The notes: generated from the sequence alone by a model not told the origin. A stretch of DNA of 14,286 nucleotides from Susulua sp964590995 (GCA_964590995.1 CAZPYY010000026.1:1-14286); one strand, 5' to 3'; counted from the first letter of the stretch, positions 1 through 7,612 are shown. A program made the numbers and translations.

Positions 1-355
1 AATCTTCTAGTTTTATTCCAATTAACTTAGCATAAGATGGATCAAAAGCGTGTTCAGCATCGATAAAAGCTGCTACACCACCGCTAAGCTGGCCTTGAGC
101 AATAATACTTAAAGTTAAGGTGCTTTTTCCTGAAGACTCTGGACCATAAACCTCAATCACCCTTCCCCGCGGAAGACCATTGACACCCAAGGCTTTATCT
201 AGAGAGATTATACCGGTGGGTATTGCCTCGATATCCATTTTTACCCCTTCTCCCATGCGCATTATCGCGCCTTTACCAAACTGTTTCTCTATTTGTGAAA
301 GGGCAAGATCTAAAGCTTTTTTCTTGTTGTCTGAGGTATTCTGCTCTTTACTCAT
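1..355 (-). CDS. recA: Recombinase RecA, N-terminal part (cut by window edge)
   Basis: RecA binds single-stranded DNA, catalyses ATP-dependent strand exchange in recombinational repair, and promotes LexA-type self-cleavage in the SOS response. The 118 visible residues begin with a short polar leader. They contain the family segment QIEKQFGKGAIMRMG, the Walker A motif GPESSGKST at about residues 71-79, and the FIDAEHAFDP stretch near 97-106. The ATP-binding core beyond this and the DNA-binding loops lie outside the window. The ATG at 355-353 is preceded by a strong AAGGAGG ribosome site with a 4-nt spacer, which fixes the start. The gene has its own consensus promoter downstream of plsY, so it need not depend on read-through from the lipid genes. 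Confidence 0.97.
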   Translation of the reverse strand, partial: MSKEQNTSDNKKKALDLALSQIEKQFGKGAIMRMGEGVKMDIEAIPTGIISLDKALGVNGLPRGRVIEVYGPESSGKSTLTLSIIAQGQLSGGVAAFIDAEHAFDPSYAKLIGIKLED

Positions 356-359
356 AATT

Positions 360-366
360 CCTCCTT
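360..366 (-). promoter_or_regulatory. Ribosome binding site of recA
   Basis: AAGGAGG, an extended match to the anti-Shine-Dalgarno sequence, lies 4 nt before the recA ATG. It is among the strongest ribosome sites in the window and agrees with the high basal expression expected of recA. Confidence 0.8.
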
Positions 367-387
367 ATTTTAGGGATTAGTAGTTAA

Positions 388-416
388 ATTATACTCTCCG
401 AGAAATTTAGTGTCAA
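388..416 (-). promoter_or_regulatory. Exact-consensus sigma-70 promoter of recA
   Basis: On the minus strand, TTGACA (416-411) and TATAAT (393-388) are separated by exactly 17 nt, a perfect match to the housekeeping sigma-factor consensus in both boxes and spacing. It lies in the 72-bp gap between the plsY stop and the recA start, 32 nt upstream of the ATG. The spacer next to the -10 box contains a 9-bp dyad, TCTCSGAGA (395-403), that could be an operator. No E. coli-type LexA box (CTGT-N8-ACAG) is visible. The promoter call comes from sequence only. Confidence 0.85.
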
Positions 417-427
417 ATGATTCAAAA

Positions 428-1030
428 TTAGAGATGAGATTCCTTATTTTTCAGAAGATTCTTTATATTTCTCTTGTGTCTTATCAAAATGAAGACAAAA
501 AGTAATAGCGAGAAAACCTTAAACTCTAAGGGTAGAGAAAAGATAAGAGAAAAAACAAAAAAGGAAAAAGCACTGACTAACGAGGCTAAAGAGACAATCT
601 TAAAGATAAAGAATACCACTACCCAGGCAAAGATAGCAATTAAAAAAAGTATTAGCAAAGAAGAAAATTGAAGACTTAAACCAGCTATGCCACCTAAACT
701 AGTTGAAACACCCTTGCCCCCTTTAAACTGCAAGAAAGGGGTCCAGTTATGCCCACAGACAACCGCGATAATTGCCAGAATGAAGAGAAAAGTTGGTGGA
801 TTGCTCACAAAGAATGGTACAATCAAAGGCACTGTAAATCCTTTTAAAAAATCCAGAACAAATACAGAAATGCCCCACCTCTTTCCCAATACCCGAGTTA
901 CATTAGTAGCACCAATATTTCCGGAACCAAGACCTCTTATATCAGTCTTCTTAACTAAATAAACGGCTAAGAAGCCAAAAGGTATCCCGCCAATAAGGTA
1001 ACTAAGAATTAGAAGATTTACCGCTCCCAT
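428..1030 (-). CDS. plsY: Glycerol-3-phosphate acyltransferase PlsY
   Basis: PlsY is an integral membrane enzyme. It transfers the acyl group of acyl-phosphate to glycerol-3-phosphate, giving lysophosphatidic acid, the first step of phospholipid synthesis in most bacteria. The 200-residue protein has the usual length and is mostly hydrophobic, with about five membrane segments. Three conserved cytoplasmic motifs are visible: SGNIGATN (residues 36-43), GHNWTPFLQFKGGKGVSTSLG split around 93-113, and the C-terminal RHKRNIKNLL (184-193). The start overlaps the 3' end of pgsA by 29 bp, so translation is probably coupled. Neighbouring pgsA and lepB are also membrane enzymes, which suggests an envelope-assembly operon. 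The gene relies on PlsX for substrate, which is not in the window. Confidence 0.95.
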   Translation of the reverse strand: MGAVNLLILSYLIGGIPFGFLAVYLVKKTDIRGLGSGNIGATNVTRVLGKRWGISVFVLDFLKGFTVPLIVPFFVSNPPTFLFILAIIAVVCGHNWTPFLQFKGGKGVSTSLGGIAGLSLQFSSLLILFLIAIFAWVVVFFIFKIVSLASLVSAFSFFVFSLIFSLPLEFKVFSLLLFVFILIRHKRNIKNLLKNKESHL

Positions 1031-1568
1031 TTAAAACTCTCACTCCTCTTAAAAAATAATCAACTCCCGAAACTAAAGTAAAAATTGCTGCCCCCTTCCA
1101 AATCCAGGGGAAAAGGGGGCTATTAAGAAGTAAAGCCAGGATTGTAAACATTTGGGAAAAAGTAGTAAGCTTGCCCCAGGAAGATGGTTCCATAAAAGCT
1201 TCTTTTTTTAAGACATTGATGATTACTACCCCTAAAAGAATAATAAGATCTCTGCTTACAACCACTAAAATCAGCCCCAAAGGCATTTTAAAATTAAGGG
1301 GTAAAGTATCTCTGAAGACGTAAAGTGAGATAAACGCTGCGAATAAAAGTAATTTGTCGGCTACCGGATCAAGAACCTGCCCAAATTCTGACTTCTCCTT
1401 TCTTATTCTTGCTGCTAATCCGTCAAAGAAATCGCTCGCTATTGCAAGAAGGAAAACTGTTGTCGCTAGATGTCTTAGGTAATGGTGTGACTGTGAGTAA
1501 ATAAGCAGGGAAATAAATACAGGAATAAGAATAATTCTTATAGTGGTTAATTTATCGGCTAGACTCAT
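1002..1568 (-). CDS. pgsA: CDP-diacylglycerol-glycerol-3-phosphate 3-phosphatidyltransferase
   Basis: PgsA condenses CDP-diacylglycerol with glycerol-3-phosphate to form phosphatidylglycerol phosphate, the committed step to phosphatidylglycerol and cardiolipin in the inner membrane. The CDP-alcohol phosphotransferase motif is complete: D46-x2-D49-G50-x2-A53-R54-x8-G63-x3-D67-x3-D71, including the four metal-binding aspartates. The 188 residues match the family length, and several hydrophobic membrane segments flank the motif. The ATG overlaps the lepB stop as TAATG (1 bp shared), a typical coupling junction, and the 3' end runs 29 bp into plsY. Substrate is assigned as glycerol-3-phosphate from overall similarity and genome context; a related head-group transferase is less likely. 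Confidence 0.92.
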   Translation of the reverse strand: MSLADKLTTIRIILIPVFISLLIYSQSHHYLRHLATTVFLLAIASDFFDGLAARIRKEKSEFGQVLDPVADKLLLFAAFISLYVFRDTLPLNFKMPLGLILVVVSRDLIILLGVVIINVLKKEAFMEPSSWGKLTTFSQMFTILALLLNSPLFPWIWKGAAIFTLVSGVDYFLRGVRVLNGSGKSSNS

Positions 1569-2146
1569 TATTCAAGCATGGTTATTCTCTTTAGCGGCCA
1601 CCAGGTTAAAACTGCTTTTCCTATTATATCTTTCTCGTCAGCAAACCCCCATTCACGGCCGTCTTTAGAAGAAATACTATTATCACCAAGGAAAAAGTAC
1701 TTACCTCCAGGAACAATTGTCTCCTTACCTCTAGTCCCGTACTCTCCCTGATTGTAATAATAGTTTCTTGCAATCTTTGGATCAACTACTATTTTGCCGT
1801 TTATATGGATATTGCCGTCTCTTAATCTGATTTTGTCTCCGGGCAAGCCAATCAATCGCTTTATGTAAGCCTTATTTCTCTCAGTAGCAATTGGTGGAAC
1901 AAATACAACTATATCAAACCTCTTAGGCTTACGGAATCCCGGAATCCTCAAGGGAGTAAAGGGAATTTTTGGACCATAAGTAAGCTTGCTTACAAAGATC
2001 TTATCCCCAGGAACTAAGACCGGAATCATTGAGGTGGTAGGGATCTTATATATTTGAAAGAAAAAAGTTCTCAAAAATATCGCCAATGCTGCAGCAATAA
2101 TTATAGCATCAATCCACTCTCTTAATGCACTCTTTTTTTTACTCAA
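1568..2146 (-). CDS. lepB: Signal peptidase I
   Basis: LepB removes N-terminal signal peptides from exported proteins at the outer face of the cytoplasmic membrane, using a Ser/Lys dyad. One N-terminal membrane helix (about residues 13-30) anchors the protein. It is followed by the catalytic box IPTTSMIPVL with nucleophile Ser39, the lysine box YIKRLIGLPGD with Lys96, and the late box GDNSISSKDGREWG. The length of 192 residues is that of compact single-anchor enzymes, without the second helix and large insert of E. coli LepB. The start is TTG: reading upstream, the frame meets a TAG stop with no ATG or GTG in between, and AAGGG lies 8 nt before the TTG. It follows lepA, the classical lepA-lepB order, but after a 91-bp gap with its own likely promoter. 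Confidence 0.95.
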   Translation of the reverse strand: MSKKKSALREWIDAIIIAAALAIFLRTFFFQIYKIPTTSMIPVLVPGDKIFVSKLTYGPKIPFTPLRIPGFRKPKRFDIVVFVPPIATERNKAYIKRLIGLPGDKIRLRDGNIHINGKIVVDPKIARNYYYNQGEYGTRGKETIVPGGKYFFLGDNSISSKDGREWGFADEKDIIGKAVLTWWPLKRITMLE

Positions 2147-2154
2147 CTTTGTTG

Positions 2155-2159
2155 CCCTT
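2155..2159 (-). promoter_or_regulatory. Ribosome binding site supporting the TTG start of lepB
   Basis: AAGGG lies 8 nt before the TTG at 2146-2144. No other start codon is available between this position and the upstream in-frame TAG, so this modest site supports TTG as the real start. The weak site and rare start codon predict low translation, sensible for a membrane protease needed in small amounts. Confidence 0.55.
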
Positions 2160-2198
2160 GTTTCTTTAAAAGCTCTCTAATCGTAGCCTTTCGAATAT

Positions 2199-2228
2199 AT
2201 AATATATAATCTATAAATCCTAAGTCAA
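2199..2228 (-). promoter_or_regulatory. Probable promoter of lepB-pgsA-plsY
   Basis: In the 91-bp gap between lepA and lepB the minus strand has TTGACT (2228-2223). It is followed 16 to 18 nt later by an AT-rich -10 region that can be read as TATATT, ATATTA or TATTAT (2206-2199). The -35 box matches consensus at five of six bases. The AT-only tract around the -10 would melt easily, leaving a leader of roughly 45-50 nt before lepB. No terminator hairpin with a T-run is visible after lepA, so read-through from lepA is also possible. Confidence 0.6.
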
Positions 2229-2237
2229 GTATTCCTT

Positions 2238-4034
2238 TTACATTTTAAGCACTTCTAAGAAGGCATTCTGAGGAATAGTTATATTCCCCAGCTGTTTCAT
2301 CTTTTTCTTACCCTTCTTCTGCTTCTCCCATAATTTTCGTTTACGGGTAATGTCTCCTCCATAACACTTTGCAGTAACATTCTTCTTTAAGGCCGCAACC
2401 TTCTCGGAGGCAATTATTTTCGAACCAATTGCAGCTTGAATTTTCACCTCATACATCTGCCGGGGAATTAATTCCTTTAATTTCTCAACTACCGTCCTTG
2501 CTTTGGCCTCTGACTTATTTTTATACACTAAAATTGAGAAAGCTTCAGTCTTTTTCTGATTAAAAAGAATATCAATCTTGGTAATTTCTGTCTTCCTGTA
2601 CCCAATAAATTCATAGTCAAAAGAGGCATAACCTTTAGTTAAAGACTTTATATTATCATAAAAATCAATAACAATTTCTCCTAAGGGAAGATCAAAGACT
2701 ATCGCCAACCTATCCTTACCTAGATAATCCATCTTAACAAACTCGCCTCTTCTCGATTTTGCCAAATCACAGATAGAATCCATCCCTTCTACCGGTGTTA
2801 CAATGGTAGCCCTAACAAAAGGTTCAGAAACCTCCTCAATGCAAGATGCCTCGGGAAATTGATGGGGAACTTCTATGTATTCTACCTGTTTCTCCCCTAT
2901 TCGCTTTAATAGATACTTAACATTAGGTGAAGTCAGGACAAGATCAAGGCTGTACTCTCTCTCTAGCCTCTCCTGAACTATCTCCATATGCAGGAGCCCT
3001 AAGAAACCACACCTAAATCCATAGCCTAAAGTACCTAAGTTATCAGGCTCATAGACAAAAGACGGATCAGATAACTTTAACTTCTCAATGGCTCTTCTCA
3101 GGGCAGGATAATCTTTAGGAGAAGAAGGAAATATTCCGCAAAAAACCATCGGTGACATCTTCTTATACCCTTCAAAGGCTTCTTTAGTAGGAGAAGATGC
3201 CGAAGTAATTGTATCTCCTACATCTATATCTTGGGGATCCTTTATATTACAGCAAATATAACCTACCTCACCGCAACAAAGACTCTCTCTCTTCTGTGCT
3301 TCTGGCAAAAATACACCAACCTCTTCTACTCGATACCTCTTATCCTGATGCATAAGAAGAATATTATCTCCAACAGCAACTTTTCCATCAAATATTCTCA
3401 AAAATAATATAACTCCTCTATAAGAATCATAGCTAGAATCAAAAAGAACTGCTTTAAGCGGTTTATTAATATCGCCTCTAGGCGCAGGTATCTCTTCAAT
3501 TACCCTCTTAAGCAATTCTTCAACGCCCTTGCCGTCTTTAGCTGAAATAAGAGAAATCTCCTCCCTCTTAAAACCAAAAACATCAAGAAGCTGGCCAGAG
3601 CTTCTCTCAATATCAGCACTGGGAAGGTCTATCTTATTCAGAACAGGAATAATCCTTAAATCATTATCTAAAGCCAAGTGAAAATTAGCTACTGTTTGGG
3701 CTTCGATTCCTTGAGAAGCATCAACTAGAATAATTGCTCCCTCAGCACCTTTTAAAGACTTTGCTACTTCATATGAAAAATCAACATGACCGGGAGTATC
3801 GATGAGATTTAAAATATAATCTTCTCCTCCACAAGAAATATTTAACCTAACTGCCTTTGCTTTTATGGTAATGCCCCTCTCCTGCTCTAACTCCATACTA
3901 TCCATCATCTGCTCTCGCTTCTTTCTGGCAGTTACAGCTCCGGCCATCTCCAGAAACCTATCGGCAAGAGTGGATTTGCCATGGTCGATATGAGCAATGA
4001 TACAAAAATTTCTTATTAAAAGTCTAAGTTTCAC
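2238..4034 (-). CDS. lepA: Elongation factor 4 (LepA), ribosome-associated GTPase
   Basis: LepA/EF4 is a translational GTPase related to EF-G that acts on ribosomes and has been linked to back-translocation and ribosome biogenesis. The GTPase motifs are all present: G1 AHIDHGKST (residues 14-22), the switch segment QERGITIKA (51-59), G3 DTPGH (79-83) and G4 NKID (133-136). The C-terminal domain has the LepA-specific AKCYGGDITRKRKLWEKQK signature and ends in IPQNAFLEVLKM. The length of 598 residues is standard. The start is GTG at 4034-4032, giving a short leader before IRNFCIIAHIDHG as in other LepA proteins, and it overlaps the cmk stop as GTGA. It is therefore probably translated by ribosomes finishing cmk. 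Confidence 0.97.
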   Translation of the reverse strand: MKLRLLIRNFCIIAHIDHGKSTLADRFLEMAGAVTARKKREQMMDSMELEQERGITIKAKAVRLNISCGGEDYILNLIDTPGHVDFSYEVAKSLKGAEGAIILVDASQGIEAQTVANFHLALDNDLRIIPVLNKIDLPSADIERSSGQLLDVFGFKREEISLISAKDGKGVEELLKRVIEEIPAPRGDINKPLKAVLFDSSYDSYRGVILFLRIFDGKVAVGDNILLMHQDKRYRVEEVGVFLPEAQKRESLCCGEVGYICCNIKDPQDIDVGDTITSASSPTKEAFEGYKKMSPMVFCGIFPSSPKDYPALRRAIEKLKLSDPSFVYEPDNLGTLGYGFRCGFLGLLHMEIVQERLEREYSLDLVLTSPNVKYLLKRIGEKQVEYIEVPHQFPEASCIEEVSEPFVRATIVTPVEGMDSICDLAKSRRGEFVKMDYLGKDRLAIVFDLPLGEIVIDFYDNIKSLTKGYASFDYEFIGYRKTEITKIDILFNQKKTEAFSILVYKNKSEAKARTVVEKLKELIPRQMYEVKIQAAIGSKIIASEKVAALKKNVTAKCYGGDITRKRKLWEKQKKGKKKMKQLGNITIPQNAFLEVLKM

Positions 4035-4669
4035 TTGATATGTTTAATGATCTCCTCAGCTGTCTGAAGAATAGTAAGATTAGTTGTATCTATGCATATA
4101 GCATCTTCGCTTAACTTTAAAGGGCTGATTTCTCTAGTCTTATCAGCGTTATCCCGCCTCCTTAAGTCCTGATCCAACTCTTGAAAATTAACATCCATAC
4201 CCTTATCGCTTAATTCCTTGAATCTCCTTCGCGCTCTTGTTGCTGAAGAAGCATCAAGGTAAAATTTATACTTAGCATCAGGAAAGACCACTGTAGTTAT
4301 ATCTCTACCTTCGACAACAAAGTCCCCCTTCGCAACTATATTTCTCTGCAACTTTACCATTACTGCCCTGACTTCTGGCTGTGCTACTACCGGGGCGATA
4401 CTCTTATCTATAAGGGGGGTTCTTATCTGATCACTAACGTCTGAACCATCAAGATAAACTTTACCCCCTTTAAATTCTAGATTTAACTCCTCGGCTATTT
4501 TCTTTAAGCTGTCTTGATCAGATAAATCTACCTTTCTTTCAATTGCCTTTAAGGTCAAGGCTCGATACATTGCTCCGGTATCTAAATAAAAAATACCTAG
4601 CCTTTTAGCTAGGAGTTTGGCAACTGTTGTCTTTCCTGATCCAGCAGGACCATCTATGCCGATAATCAT
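4031..4669 (-). CDS. cmk: Cytidylate kinase
   Basis: Cmk phosphorylates CMP and dCMP with ATP, recycling cytidine nucleotides released by RNA turnover and phospholipid synthesis. The P-loop GPAGSGKT is at residues 7-14, followed by LDTGAMYRALT (29-39) in the NMP-binding region, GRDI at 121-124 and the lid-type RRDNADKTRE near 171-180. The length of 212 residues is slightly shorter than typical (about 220-230). One small departure is GRDITTVVFP, where most relatives have Gly after GRDI. It overlaps tyrA upstream (ATGA) and lepA downstream (GTGA), each by 4 bp. The rpsA or plsC genes that often follow cmk are absent. CMP is a product of the PgsA reaction encoded nearby, though that link may be incidental. 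Confidence 0.95.
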   Translation of the reverse strand: MIIGIDGPAGSGKTTVAKLLAKRLGIFYLDTGAMYRALTLKAIERKVDLSDQDSLKKIAEELNLEFKGGKVYLDGSDVSDQIRTPLIDKSIAPVVAQPEVRAVMVKLQRNIVAKGDFVVEGRDITTVVFPDAKYKFYLDASSATRARRRFKELSDKGMDVNFQELDQDLRRRDNADKTREISPLKLSEDAICIDTTNLTILQTAEEIIKHIK

Positions 4670-5502
4670 GATAGGTGTCTCTGTTTAGTATTTATCTTCT
4701 TAATCAAATCTATAATCTTATCTTTATCGTTCTTTTTTATTAAGCTCTCGAATTTCTTTAAGGTTTTTATGAACTTATTTAAATCAGCCAATACATTCTT
4801 CTTGTTGGATAGAAAAATCTCAGCCCATACTGATGCTGGAGAAAGAGATATCCGGGTTAAATCCTTAAAGCTTTGCAGAGTGAACTTTAAGCGGTCTTTA
4901 GAGAACCCTTTAGTAAGAGAGAAAGAAATAAGATGAGGTAAGTGAGACAAGTAAGATAAAAATTTATCGTGGCGTTGGGGGCTAATAAAGATTACTTTCG
5001 AACCCAACTTCTCCCAGATTTTTTTAACTCTTTTAGTAGCTTTACTTTGAGGCGAAGATGTAATTAAGCAAACTGCCTCCTGATAGAGGTCTATTTTGCT
5101 GAATTCTGCTCCGCTTTTCTCACTCCCACACAAAGGATGACAACCAACAAAGCTCACCCCCTTAGGTAAACACTTGGCAATGCTCTTCTCAATTACCCCC
5201 TTGCTGCTGCCTAAATCAAATACAATAGCTCCCTTTTTCAAAAAAGGAGCAATCTTTCTAAAGTAGTTAATGATTACCTCTACTGGTAAGGCCAAAACAA
5301 CTAAATCGGCATTCTCAACAACATTTTTTAAATCTCGCTCTACTCTGTCAAGAACCTTTATTCTTTTCAACTTATCGTAAGACTTCTGGCTTCTGGCATA
5401 GCCCCAGATAGATACTCCCGGGAACTTATTCCTCAAAGCTAAACTCAAGGACCCGCCCATAAGCCCTACGCCTAATATTCCTATTTTCTTTATTTTACTC
5501 AT
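4666..5502 (-). CDS. tyrA: Prephenate (or arogenate) dehydrogenase
   Basis: TyrA oxidatively decarboxylates prephenate to 4-hydroxyphenylpyruvate (or arogenate to tyrosine), the tyrosine branch of aromatic synthesis. An N-terminal Rossmann fold carries GVGLMG (residues 11-16). GCHPLCGSEKSG (120-131) contains the catalytic-type His122, and SHLPHLISFSL (186-196) and FKDLTRISLSPASVW (212-226) are typical of the helical dimerisation domain. The length of 278 residues fits a stand-alone enzyme with no chorismate mutase fusion and no C-terminal ACT domain, so tyrosine feedback by an ACT domain is not expected. The start overlaps the aroF stop by 4 bp (ATGA), and its stop overlaps the cmk start in the same way. 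I cannot tell prephenate from arogenate preference or NAD from NADP use. Confidence 0.93.
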   Translation of the reverse strand: MSKIKKIGILGVGLMGGSLSLALRNKFPGVSIWGYARSQKSYDKLKRIKVLDRVERDLKNVVENADLVVLALPVEVIINYFRKIAPFLKKGAIVFDLGSSKGVIEKSIAKCLPKGVSFVGCHPLCGSEKSGAEFSKIDLYQEAVCLITSSPQSKATKRVKKIWEKLGSKVIFISPQRHDKFLSYLSHLPHLISFSLTKGFSKDRLKFTLQSFKDLTRISLSPASVWAEIFLSNKKNVLADLNKFIKTLKKFESLIKKNDKDKIIDLIKKINTKQRHLS

Positions 5503-6515
5503 ATCTGTCTACCTACAGCTTTGGCAATATCTTTTAATTCGTTTACTAAACTTGCAAAGTTATCCGGCAAGAGCTGTTGTGAACCATCACTTAGTGCTTC
5601 TTGAGGATTGGGATGAACTTCTACTAAAAGACCGTCTGCTCCACAGGCAACTGCCGCCTTACTTAAAGGCGCAACCAAACCCCACTTCCCGCAAGCATGA
5701 GAGGGATCAACAATAACCGGAAGATGAGATAACATTTTTATCGAAGGTACCGCACTTAAATCTAAAGTATTACGGGTCAATTCTTCAAAAGTTCTTATGC
5801 CCCGTTCACATAAAATCACATTGAAATTACCTTCGGATAAGATATATTCTGCGCTCATTAATAATTCTTTTATAGTAGCACTTAAGCCTCTTTTTAAGAT
5901 GATTGGCTTCTTGGTCTGGCCGACTTCTTTAAGGAGATTAAAGTTCTGCATATTACGAGCACCAATCTGTAGAATATCAGCATACTTTGCCACTAAAGCT
6001 ACATCTCGAGTATCCATAACTTCAGTAGCTGTAGGTATATCAAACTCCTCTGATACGCTCTTAAGCATTTTTAAAGCTTCTTCACCTAATCCTTGAAAGG
6101 TGTACGGAGAACTACGCGGTTTAAAAGCGCCACCCCTTAAAATACCTGCTCCGGCTTCTTTTACCTTCGCAGCTACTTCCCCTATCTGCTCCTCGCTCTC
6201 AATAGAACAAGGGCCAGCAATAATTGCTATCTTTCTGGAACCAATCTCTACTCCTTCTCTTATCTTTACAACGCTCTCTTTTGCTTTAAATTCCCGGGAC
6301 ACTAGCTTATAAGGAGCCAATACCGGCATTACCTTATCTACTCCCGGGAAAACATCTAGAGGGTGCAATCTCACAATATCTTCAGGCCCGATAACACCTA
6401 CGATAGTTCGCTCCTCGCCCCGAGAGACCATTGCCTTTAAGCCTAACTTCTTAACCCTCTTAATAAGGTTATTTATTTCATTTTTAGTTGCGTTCTTTTT
6501 AAAAACAATAATCAT
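5499..6515 (-). CDS. aroF: DAHP synthase, type I-beta (3-deoxy-7-phosphoheptulonate synthase)
   Basis: The enzyme joins phosphoenolpyruvate and erythrose-4-phosphate to make DAHP, the first step of the shikimate pathway. Residues 1 to about 70 form a ferredoxin-like regulatory domain, and the rest is the TIM barrel. Visible barrel motifs are AGPCSIES (100-107), LRGGAFKPRSSPYTFQG (126-142), QIGARNMQN (183-191), LKRGLSAT (207-214) and DPSHACGKW (270-278). Cys103, His273, Glu299 and Asp310 match the metal ligands of the Thermotoga maritima enzyme with a one-residue offset, and the total length (338) is the same. In that relative the N-terminal domain mediates inhibition by Tyr and Phe, so similar feedback is likely here. 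GGGAG lies 7-8 nt before the ATG. It is 11 bp from hisC and overlaps tyrA by 4 bp. The symbol aroF is a convention for this subfamily. Confidence 0.95.
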   Translation of the reverse strand: MIIVFKKNATKNEINNLIKRVKKLGLKAMVSRGEERTIVGVIGPEDIVRLHPLDVFPGVDKVMPVLAPYKLVSREFKAKESVVKIREGVEIGSRKIAIIAGPCSIESEEQIGEVAAKVKEAGAGILRGGAFKPRSSPYTFQGLGEEALKMLKSVSEEFDIPTATEVMDTRDVALVAKYADILQIGARNMQNFNLLKEVGQTKKPIILKRGLSATIKELLMSAEYILSEGNFNVILCERGIRTFEELTRNTLDLSAVPSIKMLSHLPVIVDPSHACGKWGLVAPLSKAAVACGADGLLVEVHPNPQEALSDGSQQLLPDNFASLVNELKDIAKAVGRQI

Positions 6516-6526
6516 CTTTTATCTCC

Positions 6527-7612
6527 CTAATTCTTTTTCTTTAAATAACTCTTTAGACAATTTATAAACTTTTTATTCTCGCAAGATAAGCCTACAGTCA
6601 CCCGAAAGAAATTCTTCAGGCCCCAGCCTTTTAATCCTCTTACAATAACCCCCCTCTTTAAGAGGTAATCACAGAGCCTTGAGGTATCACGCTTGAGGTC
6701 AACGAGAACAAAGTTAGTTGCACTCTCAGTGAATGATAGATTACACTTTTTTAACTCCTTGTAAAGATACTTCTTCTCTTTTTTAACATGAGTAGTTGTT
6801 TTTCTTAAGAACCCCTTATTCTTCAAAGCTGCTAAAGCTGCCACTTGAGCAAATCTATTTATATTGAAGGGCTCCCGAATCTTATTCAGGATTCCTGCTA
6901 GTTCCCTGGTTGTAACCCCATAGCCAATACGTAATCCGGCCAAACCATAAGCCTTGGAAAAAGTACGGGTTACTATAATATTGCCGCGTTTCGCCAGAAG
7001 CTTTAGAGTCTCGGGAAAATCTTTTGGCGCAAACTCAAAATAAGCCTCATCGAAAAAGACCAGTACTCGTTTAGGAATTTTGGCTAAGAAATCCTTAACT
7101 TCCTTTTCGTTTACATATGTTCCGGTAGGATTATCGGGATTAGCAATAAAGATAATCTTTGTTTTTTTAGTAACTCTCTTAGCTATTTCACTAAGAGAGT
7201 AACGCAGATTTTTCAAAGGAACCTTTACTACCTTAGCTCCAGCAATTTTAGCCTGAATCTCATAAATCAAAAAGGTAGGATAGGCAACTACAGCCTCATC
7301 ACCCTTAGATATCAAAGCCTTCAAAGCCAGAACTATTAGCTCATCTGAACCATTGCCAAAAATAATTTGATCCTCTCTGACGCCTAATTTCTTAGATAGA
7401 GCTATTCTTAGGTAAAAGCTGCTACTCTCTGGATAACGGCTAATGTTTTTCACTTCCTCTCCAATTGCTTTGCGTATATAGGAAGGAGGAAATGGAATCT
7501 CATTAGAGGCAAGTTTATAGACCTCATCTAGTTTTAAGCTTCGCTTCACCTCTTCAATCGGTTTACCCGGCTTATAAGCATTTATTTTGCTTAATTCCTT
7601 TCTGTATGTCAT
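6527..7612 (-). CDS. hisC: HisC-family aminotransferase, probably aromatic
   Basis: This is a PLP-dependent class I/II aminotransferase of the histidinol-phosphate family. Conserved sites are NPDNPTG (158-164), DEAY (188-191), the Schiff-base lysine Lys220 in TRTFSKAYGLAGLRIGYG, and the HisC-type REPFNIN (246-252). The length of 361 residues is standard. Sequence alone suggests imidazole-acetol-phosphate aminotransferase of histidine synthesis. However, the gene sits between pheA and aroF/tyrA with no other his gene in view, and HisC homologues in such clusters (for example Pseudomonas pheA-hisC-tyrA) transaminate phenylpyruvate and 4-hydroxyphenylpyruvate. An aromatic or dual role is my inference. 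It follows pheA by 30 bp, with a GGGG-containing ribosome site. A perfect 10-bp inverted repeat lies inside the gene near residues 138-147. Confidence 0.88.
   Translation of the reverse strand: MTYRKELSKINAYKPGKPIEEVKRSLKLDEVYKLASNEIPFPPSYIRKAIGEEVKNISRYPESSSFYLRIALSKKLGVREDQIIFGNGSDELIVLALKALISKGDEAVVAYPTFLIYEIQAKIAGAKVVKVPLKNLRYSLSEIAKRVTKKTKIIFIANPDNPTGTYVNEKEVKDFLAKIPKRVLVFFDEAYFEFAPKDFPETLKLLAKRGNIIVTRTFSKAYGLAGLRIGYGVTTRELAGILNKIREPFNINRFAQVAALAALKNKGFLRKTTTHVKKEKKYLYKELKKCNLSFTESATNFVLVDLKRDTSRLCDYLLKRGVIVRGLKGWGLKNFFRVTVGLSCENKKFINCLKSYLKKKN
7173..7200. repeat. Perfect 10-bp inverted repeat inside hisC
   Basis: ACTCTCTTAG and CTAAGAGAGT are exact reverse complements separated by 8 nt. 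In the mRNA they would form a 10-bp hairpin with an 8-nt loop, within the codons for residues around 138-147 of the aminotransferase. In the sense orientation it is followed by an A-rich, not U-rich, tract, so it is not an intrinsic terminator. It could affect mRNA stability or be fortuitous. Confidence 0.6.

Noticed and set aside
474..962. Open reading frames on the plus strand opposite plsY (65 and 91 codons).
   Set aside because: They lie wholly inside plsY on the other strand, have no recognisable domain or ribosome site, and plsY itself has all family motifs.
4596..4613. Short inverted repeat CCTAGC/GCTAGG in cmk.
   Set aside because: Only 6 bp with a 6-nt loop, no T-run after it, and inside well-conserved coding sequence.
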